Shown piece after piece: positions 12,872 to 18,803 of a DNA stretch of 18,803 bases. Each line of letters opens with the position of its first letter. Within the stretch, counting starts at the first letter, position 1. Position numbers and translations under genes: made by a program. The stretch comes from an uncultured Oscillospiraceae bacterium. Lineage in GTDB: Bacteria; Bacillota; Clostridia; Oscillospirales; Oscillospiraceae. The DNA is taken from positions 1-18,803 of the forward strand of contig CAJTOM010000052.1 in the NCBI GenBank assembly GCA_910577915.1, in the 5' to 3' direction. The notes under the pieces are model-generated. The model ran no database searches. It saw only the letters and a list, made by a program, of their open reading frames with translations, and was not told the DNA's origin.

Positions 12872-14737
12872 ATGGGGACACGCAGCAAATGGAGGGACGC
12901 GGCGTTTGATGTGGCGGTTGTCGGCGGCGGCATGACGGGCCTGTGCGCGGCGCTGGCCAGCGCCCGGGAGGGAGTCCGGACCGTGCTGATTCAGGACAGG
13001 GCTGTGCTGGGGGGAAACGCCAGCTCCGAGATCCGGATGCACATTTGCGGCGCGGACGCCAATCAGTTCAAGCGGAACGCGGCGGAGACCGGCATCATCC
13101 ACGAGATCATGCTGGAGAACAAGGCCCGCAACGACTACTACAATTACTCCATCTGGGACAGCACCCTGCTGCAGATGGCCCGCCGCCAGGAGAACCTGAC
13201 GCTGCTGCTCAACACGGGCATGAACGACGTGGAGCTGGAGGGGGACGAGATCCGGCGGATCATCTGCTACCAGGGCACCACGGAGACCCATCTGCGGATC
13301 GCCGCCCAGGTGTTCATCGACTGCACCGGCAACGGCACCCTGGGCTATTTCGCCGGGGCGGACTACCGCACCGGCAGCGAGGGGAAGGCGGAGTTCCAGG
13401 AGCCCGACGCCCCGGAGACGCCCAACAACAACCGCATGGGCAACACCCTGCTGTTCAAGGCGGTGAACCGGGGCCGGCCGGTGCGCTTCCCCACGCCGGA
13501 CTGGGTGCGTCACTTCACAGAGGACGATCTGAAGCTCCGGGGCCACGGCAACCACAAGCCCCTGCTGCTGTGCCCCACGGACGTCAATTACGCCAACCAG
13601 CAGGCGGGGGAGAAGAAGGCTTTCGACTGCTACGGCCTGGATTATGGCTATTGGTGGATCGAGCTGCCCGGCAAGGGACCGGACATCATCGACGAATATG
13701 AGAGCATCCGCGACGAGCTGGTGCGGTGCGTTTACGGCGTGTGGGACCACCTGAAAAACAGCGGAGACCACGGGGCGGAGGACTACGACCTGGACTGGGT
13801 GGGCATGCTCCCCGGCATCCGGGAGAGCCGCCGTCTGATGGGCGACTACATACTGACGGAGAACGACGTCCTGTCCAACCGGATCTTCCCCGACGCGGTG
13901 GCCTATGGCGGCTGGCCCATCGACAACCACACCGCCGGAGGACTGGACGACAAGGACATGATGCCCTCCACCGTCCGGCACTTTTCGGGGCTGTATACCA
14001 TCCCGTACCGCTGCTACTGCAGCGGCAGGATCGGGAACCTGATGCAGGCGGGGCGGATTCTCAGCGCCTCCAAGCTGGCCATGGCCAGCTCCCGGGTGAT
14101 GGGGACCTGCTCGGTGGGCGGCCAGGCGGCGGGCACGGCGGCGGCCATGTGCGTGCAGTACGGCTGCAGGCCCAGGGAGCTGGGGAGCCGGGTGGGGGAG
14201 CTGCAGCAGCGGCTGCTGCGCGGGGACTGTTACATCCCCGGCTTTGTCAACCAGGACCCCAAGGACTTGGCCCGGCGGGGCGCGGCGGAGGCCTCCAGCC
14301 AGCTGGCGGACCACCCGGCGTCCAACGTGATCAACGGCGTGTCCCGGGATACAGAGACGGGCGTCAACAGCTGGGAATCCGACGGCATCGGGCCGGAGGG
14401 GGAGCGGCTGCGGCTGCGCCTGGCGGAGCCCGCCCGCGTGGGACAGGTGCGCCTGACCTTTGACTCCAATCTGAACCGGGCCATCAAGATCACCCTCTCC
14501 GCCAAGCGGATCGCCCAGCAGCAGGTGGGGCCCCCGGCGGAGCTGGTGCGGGACTATGAGGTCCGGCTGCTTCTGGGCGAAGAGGAGGCCGCCGTGCGGC
14601 GGGTGGAGGGCAACTACCAGCGGCTGAACGTGCTGGACTTCCCGGAGACCCCCCTGTGCGACAGCATTGAGGTCCGGGTGACCGCAACCAACGGCTATGC
14701 CAACGCGCGCGTCTTTGAGGTACGGGCATATGAGTGA
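12872..14737 (+). CDS. FAD-dependent oxidoreductase (FAD_oxidored family) with C-terminal beta-sandwich-like region
   Basis: This 621-residue flavoprotein has FDVAVVGGGMTGLCAALASAREG (GxGxxG at 18-23), LGGNASSEIRMHICGA, QVFIDCTGNGTLGYFAGADYRTG, GIRESRRLMGDY, and RILSASKLAMASSRVMGTCSVGGQAAGTAAAMC, the motif order of PF12831. Residues from about 465 to the end form a separate region (HPASNVINGVSRD, then WESD, then alternating strand-like segments to FEVRAYE) that resembles a galactose-binding or discoidin-like sandwich. No signal peptide is seen. I prefer the ATG at 12872 because GGGAG is nine bases upstream; the ATG at 12863 directly abuts that site and would add three residues. It is first in the plus-strand operon. 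The substrate is unknown; a sugar or polyol derivative is inferred from the transporter. Confidence 0.85.
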   Translation: MGTRSKWRDAAFDVAVVGGGMTGLCAALASAREGVRTVLIQDRAVLGGNASSEIRMHICGADANQFKRNAAETGIIHEIMLENKARNDYYNYSIWDSTLLQMARRQENLTLLLNTGMNDVELEGDEIRRIICYQGTTETHLRIAAQVFIDCTGNGTLGYFAGADYRTGSEGKAEFQEPDAPETPNNNRMGNTLLFKAVNRGRPVRFPTPDWVRHFTEDDLKLRGHGNHKPLLLCPTDVNYANQQAGEKKAFDCYGLDYGYWWIELPGKGPDIIDEYESIRDELVRCVYGVWDHLKNSGDHGAEDYDLDWVGMLPGIRESRRLMGDYILTENDVLSNRIFPDAVAYGGWPIDNHTAGGLDDKDMMPSTVRHFSGLYTIPYRCYCSGRIGNLMQAGRILSASKLAMASSRVMGTCSVGGQAAGTAAAMCVQYGCRPRELGSRVGELQQRLLRGDCYIPGFVNQDPKDLARRGAAEASSQLADHPASNVINGVSRDTETGVNSWESDGIGPEGERLRLRLAEPARVGQVRLTFDSNLNRAIKITLSAKRIAQQQVGPPAELVRDYEVRLLLGEEEAAVRRVEGNYQRLNVLDFPETPLCDSIEVRVTATNGYANARVFEVRAYE

Positions 14738-14794
14738 GGCGGGAGCCTTGCTCTTTGAGATACCAACCATGCCAAATATATCAGAAAGGGACAA

Positions 14795-16231
14795 ATGAAG
14801 ATGAAAAAGAAATGGACTGCACTTCTCCTGGCGCTTGTCATGATCCTGAGCCTGGCGGCCTGCGGCGGCAACAACGGCGGCAAGCAGAACACCAGCGAGC
14901 CCCCCAAGACCGACACCCCCAGCCCCCCCGACAACAGCGAGAACCCCGATACCGAGGGCCCCAAGGAGACCGTCACCCTGCAGATGTGGGGCGGCGTCCA
15001 GGGCGAGTACGGCTATGACGCTCTGGTGGAGGCCTTCAACAGCGAGTTCGCTGACAAGGGCATTCAGGTGGAGTACACCCGCTACGTCAACAACGACGAC
15101 GGCAACCTCCAGCTGGATACCTACCTGTCCGCCGGCAGCGACATCGACATCTTCATGTGCTACGGCGGCACCACCAAGTACTACAACCGCGTGGACGCCG
15201 GCCTGTGCCTGGATCTGACCGACGAGCTGGCCAGCCGGGGCTTTGATCCCGCCAAGGAGCTGGGCGCCACCAACGTGGCCCCCTACGCCATCGACGGCCG
15301 CTTCTACGCCATGCCCACCAAGACCGACAACAAGGCCTGGATGATGGTCAACGCCGACATGTTCAAGGAGGCCGGCATTGATCTGCCCCTGGAGGGCTGG
15401 ACCTACGCCGAGTTTATGGACGCCTGCCAGAAGCTGACCAAGGGCGAGGGCCTGGACAAGACCTACGCGGTGCGCTTCTGCTTCGCCGACACCAAGGATT
15501 ACCTCCGCGCCGGCATGGGCAGCCCCCTGGGCATCAACAGCATCTATAAGGACGGCGCCAAGGAGACCAACTTCGACAGCGAGGTCTGGCAGAATGGCAT
15601 CCAGATGCTGTGCGACGCCGTTGAGGCCGGGTACGCCTACGGCTGGGACGACGAGGTCGCCGACGACGTCTCCTTTGCCAACTCCTTCCTGGAGGGCAAG
15701 TGCGCCATGAGCCTGGGCGTGGCCAACATCCGCGTGGCCCGGGATCTGGAGACCTATCCCCATGACTTCCAGACCGCCCTGGTGCCCTTCCCCGTGCCCG
15801 ATGAGAGCTACATGGACCGCGCCGACCACGGCATCATGTCCGACGCGGGCGATCTGATCGTGGTCAACTCCAAGACCAAGTACCCCCAGGAGTGCATCGA
15901 CTTCATCGTCTGGTACATCCAGGGCGGCATGGCTCCTCTGGCCTCCGGCGGGCGCATCCCCCTGTGGAGCGGCTTTGACAAGTCCAGCATCGTGGATGCC
16001 GTCAACGAGGGCACTACGGACGCCATCCCCGGCGGCGCTTTCAACGAGGACTCCCTGAAGGCCTACCTGTCCATCGGCGTGGGCTTTGACGAGGCGGTCC
16101 TGGTCACCGAGAAGGACGCCGAGGTGGAGACCGTCTTCGACGAGGAGCTCCAGGCCATCATGTACGGCCAGAAGTCCGTGGAGCAGGGCCTAGCGGACAT
16201 GAAGAGCCGCGCCGACGCGCTGCTGAAGTAA
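14795..16231 (+). CDS. ABC sugar transporter, extracellular solute-binding lipoprotein
   Basis: This 478-residue lipoprotein has a Lys-rich N-terminus, a hydrophobic core and a LAAC lipobox with Cys23 as the lipidated residue. A low-complexity linker rich in Asn, Pro, Ser and Thr runs to about residue 49. The mature part (VTLQMWGGVQGEYGYDALVEAFNSEF and onward) is a family 1 solute-binding protein as used for sugars and oligosaccharides. It captures substrate outside the membrane for the two permeases downstream. AAAGGG lies close before the ATG at 14795; the ATG at 14801 is an equally possible start. Codons are strongly biased to C-ending forms, which suggests high expression. Confidence 0.92.
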   Translation: MKMKKKWTALLLALVMILSLAACGGNNGGKQNTSEPPKTDTPSPPDNSENPDTEGPKETVTLQMWGGVQGEYGYDALVEAFNSEFADKGIQVEYTRYVNNDDGNLQLDTYLSAGSDIDIFMCYGGTTKYYNRVDAGLCLDLTDELASRGFDPAKELGATNVAPYAIDGRFYAMPTKTDNKAWMMVNADMFKEAGIDLPLEGWTYAEFMDACQKLTKGEGLDKTYAVRFCFADTKDYLRAGMGSPLGINSIYKDGAKETNFDSEVWQNGIQMLCDAVEAGYAYGWDDEVADDVSFANSFLEGKCAMSLGVANIRVARDLETYPHDFQTALVPFPVPDESYMDRADHGIMSDAGDLIVVNSKTKYPQECIDFIVWYIQGGMAPLASGGRIPLWSGFDKSSIVDAVNEGTTDAIPGGAFNEDSLKAYLSIGVGFDEAVLVTEKDAEVETVFDEELQAIMYGQKSVEQGLADMKSRADALLK

Positions 16232-16266
16232 ACCTCCGGCTCCGGTCCCGCAGGGCCGGGAGCTGC

Positions 16267-16312
16267 TGCCTGGAGCGGCGGAATGACGCACCGCTCCAGG
16301 CATTCCTTTTAT
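16267..16312 (+). terminator. Terminator-like hairpin between the binding protein and permease genes
   Basis: TGCCTGGAGCGG (16267-16278) and CCGCTCCAGGCA (16291-16302) form a perfect 12-bp stem with a 12-base loop, followed by TTCCTTTTAT. It sits in the 168-base gap after the binding-protein stop. Partial termination or 3'-end protection here would make more binding protein than permease, a common arrangement in such operons. I see nothing else in the gap beyond the permease ribosome binding site. Confidence 0.7.
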
Positions 16313-16399
16313 CAAGGCAAGTTTGACCTGTGTGCGCGGCCGTGAGCGTCCCCCGGCGAGGGGGCGGCGGCGGACGCAGGCGTTTAGGAAGGAGATTCT

Positions 16400-17320
16400 A
16401 TGGCACAACTACACTCCACACAACAGCTGCGCGCCGCCGGCCGGCAGCGCCGCGCGCACCCCAACCTGGTGGCGGGCACTTTCCTGTTCCCCAGCCTGGT
16501 GGGCCTGGTCTGCTTCAGCGTGGTGCCCATGCTGTTCTCCCTGTTCATCAGCTTCACCGACTGGAACTTCCTCAAGGGCATCGGGAACTGGAACCTGGTG
16601 GGCCTGAAGAACTTCATCGACCTGTGGTCGGACGAGTGGTTCACCGCCTCCCTGGTCAACACCGTGGTCTTCACCGTGGTCACCGTGCCCATCGGGCTGT
16701 TCCTGGCGGTGGTGCTGGCGGTGCTCATCGACAGCTTCTGCGCCAAAAAGCTCCAGGGGCTGGTGCGCATCACCATGTACATGCCGAAGATCTGCAACAT
16801 CGTGGCCTCCTCGGCGGTGTGGATTATGCTCTATTCCTCCTACGGCCCCTTCACCCAGCTGATGCGGGCTCTGGGCTGGGATGACCCGCCCCGGTTTCTG
16901 GTCAGCTACACCTGGGCCCTGCCGGCGGTGATGCTCATGTGCATCTGGAGCAACCTGGGCTATCAGGTGTTCATCTACAGCGCCTCCCTCACCGCCCTGC
17001 CCAAGGACCTGTACGAGGCGGCGGACCTGGACGGCGTCAACGGGATCCAGCGGTTTTTCTACGTGACCCTGCCCCAGTTGAAGCCCACCACCTTTTTCCT
17101 GACCATCACCGGCATCATCAGCTCCTTCAAGGTCTTTGGACAGATCAACGTGATGACCCAGGGCGGGCCGGGCACTTCTACCTACACCCTGGTCTACTAC
17201 ATCTACAAGCAGGCCTTCAGCTACTACAACATGGGCTACGCCTCGGCGGTGGCCATGATCCTGTTTCTGCTGCTGCTGTGCGTCACAGTGGTCCAGTGGA
17301 GGCACAACAAGGAAGATTGA
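16400..17320 (+). CDS. ABC sugar transporter permease, MalF/UgpA type
   Basis: This 306-residue integral membrane protein has about six hydrophobic segments, the first at roughly 30-55 (FLFPSLVGLVCFSVVPMLFSLFISF). The cytoplasmic EAA loop is YEAADLDGVNGIQRFFYVTLP, where the ATPase docks. It pairs with the next permease to form the channel. AAGGAG lies five to six bases before the ATG. No ATPase gene is seen in the window, so a shared MsmX-type ATPase encoded elsewhere is likely to power it. Confidence 0.93.
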   Translation: MAQLHSTQQLRAAGRQRRAHPNLVAGTFLFPSLVGLVCFSVVPMLFSLFISFTDWNFLKGIGNWNLVGLKNFIDLWSDEWFTASLVNTVVFTVVTVPIGLFLAVVLAVLIDSFCAKKLQGLVRITMYMPKICNIVASSAVWIMLYSSYGPFTQLMRALGWDDPPRFLVSYTWALPAVMLMCIWSNLGYQVFIYSASLTALPKDLYEAADLDGVNGIQRFFYVTLPQLKPTTFFLTITGIISSFKVFGQINVMTQGGPGTSTYTLVYYIYKQAFSYYNMGYASAVAMILFLLLLCVTVVQWRHNKED

Positions 17321-17334
17321 GGAGGTGACCGGAG

Positions 17335-18231
17335 ATGAACGCTGCGGCTAACGTAAAGCATACCAAGGACGGCCCTATGCTGACCATGCGCCAGCGCCAG
17401 CTGCCGGGGAAGGTCATTATGACTATTCTGCTGGTGGGCTTCGCCGTTCTGATGATCGTGCCCTTTATCTGGATGGTCTCTTCCTCCTTCAAGGCGGAGC
17501 GGGAGGTCATGACCATCCCCATTCAGTGGATTCCCCAGAACCCCAGCTGGGATAACTACAAGGTGGTGCTCCACATCGACACCAACAAGAAGGACTACCA
17601 CTTCCTGCTGTCCTACTGGAACTCCATCAAGGTGTCCGTGCTGAACACCCTGGTCAGCGTGGCCACTGCCGCTACGGCGGGCTACGCCTTCGCCAAGCTG
17701 CGCTTCAAGGGGGCCAATGTGCTCTTCCTCATCTATCTGGCGCAGATGATGGTGCCCTCCCAGCTGACCCTGATCCCCCGGTTCGTCATGTTCTCCGCTT
17801 TGGAGCTGACCAACACCCATTTCTCCATCATCGCCCCCAAGCTCATCGCCGTGTCCGCCACCTTTATGATGCGGCAGGCCTTCCTGGGGGTGCCCAACGA
17901 CCTGCGGGAGTCGGCCATGATCGACGGCGCGGGGGAGTGGCGCATCTGGGGACAGATTATGATCCCCTCGGTGAAGCCCACCCTGGCCGCCCTGGCCACG
18001 GTGCAGTTCCTGGACAGCTGGAACAGCTACCTGGATCCCCTGGTGTTCCTGTCCGACTGGCGGCTGCGGACCCTGCCCATTGCGCTCAACCAGTTCGTCA
18101 GCGAGGAGGGCGCTCAGTACAACCTGATCACCGCCGCCTGCTGTCTGACGGTCATCCCGGTGTTCGTGGTGTTCCTGTGCGGGCAGAAATTCTTCGTCAA
18201 GGGCCTGACGGTGGGCGCCGTCAAGGGCTGA
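17335..18231 (+). CDS. ABC sugar transporter permease, MalG/UgpE type
   Basis: This 298-residue membrane protein is the second half of the channel. It has the typical N-terminal helix (VIMTILLVGFAVLMIVPFIWMVSSSFK), then a periplasm-side loop, further helices, and an EAA loop reading LRESAMIDGAGEWRIWGQIMIP. It ends FFVKGLTVGAVKG, the usual end of this family. AGGAGGTGA lies just before the ATG, and the gap to the first permease is 14 bases, so the two are co-translated at similar levels. Confidence 0.93.
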   Translation: MNAAANVKHTKDGPMLTMRQRQLPGKVIMTILLVGFAVLMIVPFIWMVSSSFKAEREVMTIPIQWIPQNPSWDNYKVVLHIDTNKKDYHFLLSYWNSIKVSVLNTLVSVATAATAGYAFAKLRFKGANVLFLIYLAQMMVPSQLTLIPRFVMFSALELTNTHFSIIAPKLIAVSATFMMRQAFLGVPNDLRESAMIDGAGEWRIWGQIMIPSVKPTLAALATVQFLDSWNSYLDPLVFLSDWRLRTLPIALNQFVSEEGAQYNLITAACCLTVIPVFVVFLCGQKFFVKGLTVGAVKG

Positions 18232-18265
18232 GTGCGTCAATATGACGGGAAAGAGAGTGTGTAAT

Positions 18266-18803
18266 ATGGACAATACATCCTGGCTCGGCCTGGAGGGCCG
18301 CGTCGTCATCGTCACCGGCGGGGCCTCCGGCATCGGCCGCGCGGTGACGGAGGAGCTGCTGGCCGACGGCGCGAAGGTGGCCGTGTGCGACATGAACCCG
18401 GAGCCGCCGGTATTTGCAAACGCCGCCGAGGGGCAGATGCTCTACCTGGTGACCAACGTCACCAGCCGGGAGAGCGTGGAGAAAATGGTCTCCGACGTTC
18501 TCGCCGCCTTCGGCAGAATCGACGGCATCGTCAACAACGCGGGCATCAACATCCCCCGCCTCCTGGTGGACGAGGGGAACCAGTACGAGCTGGACGAGGC
18601 CACCTGGGACAAGGTCATGGGCGTGAACCTGAAGGGGGTGTACCTCTGCGCCCAGGCTGCGGGCCGGGTGATGGTCAAACAGGGCGCCGGGGTGATTCTC
18701 AACATGTCCTCCGAGTCCGGCCTGGAGGGCAGCGAGGGGCAGAGCGTGTACGCCGCCAGCAAGAACGCGGTCAACTCCCTGACCCGCTCCTGGGCCAAGG
18801 AGC
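18266..18803 (+). CDS. Short-chain dehydrogenase, sorbitol-6-phosphate 2-dehydrogenase-like, C-terminus beyond the window
   Basis: The frame is open from the ATG at 18266 to the edge (179 codons). TGGASGIG at 17-24 is the NAD(P) loop, NNAG follows, and the catalytic set is Ser149, Tyr162 and Lys166 (SVYAASK). GINIPRLLVDE and SSESGLEGSEGQS are, from memory, characteristic of sorbitol-6-phosphate 2-dehydrogenases of lactic acid bacteria, so oxidation of a hexitol or its phosphate is a reasonable guess. It starts 34 bases after the permease stop and belongs to the transporter operon. Most of the C-terminal substrate part is missing, so the specificity is open. Confidence 0.88.
   Translation, partial: MDNTSWLGLEGRVVIVTGGASGIGRAVTEELLADGAKVAVCDMNPEPPVFANAAEGQMLYLVTNVTSRESVEKMVSDVLAAFGRIDGIVNNAGINIPRLLVDEGNQYELDEATWDKVMGVNLKGVYLCAQAAGRVMVKQGAGVILNMSSESGLEGSEGQSVYAASKNAVNSLTRSWAKE

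Noticed and set aside
14738..14794. Promoter before the binding-protein gene
   Set aside because: TTGCTC is present but no -10 box lies at an acceptable distance; transcription from 12794-12822 is sufficient.
12764..15829. 1021-codon minus-strand ORF
   Set aside because: It lies antisense to the large FAD oxidoreductase and the binding protein. Its repetitive Val, Leu, Gly and His composition is what the opposite strand of GC-rich genes produces.
1..18803. Mobile elements, CRISPR arrays, tRNA or rRNA genes
   Set aside because: I saw no transposase or integrase motifs, no regularly spaced repeats, no terminal inverted repeats and no tRNA or rRNA sequence signatures.

Overview
The window looks like chromosomal DNA from a high-GC, Gram-positive Clostridia relative. 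Members of the Oscillospiraceae such as Flavonifractor or Lawsonibacter fit best, but this is inferred from gene content, strong AGGAGG-type ribosome binding sites and base composition, without any database search. Two unrelated blocks meet near 8.9 kb. No tRNA, rRNA, CRISPR array, insertion sequence or phage gene was seen.

Block 1 (minus strand, about 8920 down to 289) is one long operon for phenylalanine and tyrosine synthesis. In transcription order it holds aroF (DAHP synthase), tyrA (prephenate dehydrogenase), a 75-residue membrane protein of unknown role, aroB, aroA, aroC, pheA (chorismate mutase-prephenate dehydratase), an aroE-aroK fusion and aroQ. Together these cover all seven steps to chorismate plus the committed steps to Phe and Tyr, with no trp gene. 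The genes are tightly packed, with 4-base and 20-base overlaps and gaps of 68 bases or less. A partial Pro/Ala-rich protein gene follows at the left edge (238 to 1).

The most notable find is the leader of this operon (about 8885 to 8679). A TTGCCA-17-TATACT promoter is followed by a 20-codon leader ORF with its own ribosome binding site. Its codons 10-17 read Tyr-Phe-Tyr-Phe-Tyr-Phe-Ile-Tyr. Next come a pause hairpin, a candidate antiterminator pairing and a strong intrinsic terminator (13-bp stem plus U tract) just before aroF. This is the layout of ribosome-mediated attenuation that senses charged tRNA-Tyr and tRNA-Phe. The sensed amino acids match the two end products of the operon.

Block 2 (8968 to 18803) is a catabolic-looking locus arranged around a divergent control region at 12542-12871. 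To the left (minus strand) are a GntR/UTRA repressor, an SGNH esterase, an alpha/beta-hydrolase esterase and an FAD-dependent oxidoreductase. To the right (plus strand) are a second, larger FAD-dependent oxidoreductase with a C-terminal beta-sandwich-like region, a lipoprotein sugar-binding protein, two MalF/MalG-type permeases without an ATPase, and the start of a short-chain dehydrogenase resembling sorbitol-6-phosphate 2-dehydrogenase. A plausible reading is import, de-esterification and oxidation of an acylated sugar, polyol or related glycoside under GntR control. The substrate cannot be read from the sequence.
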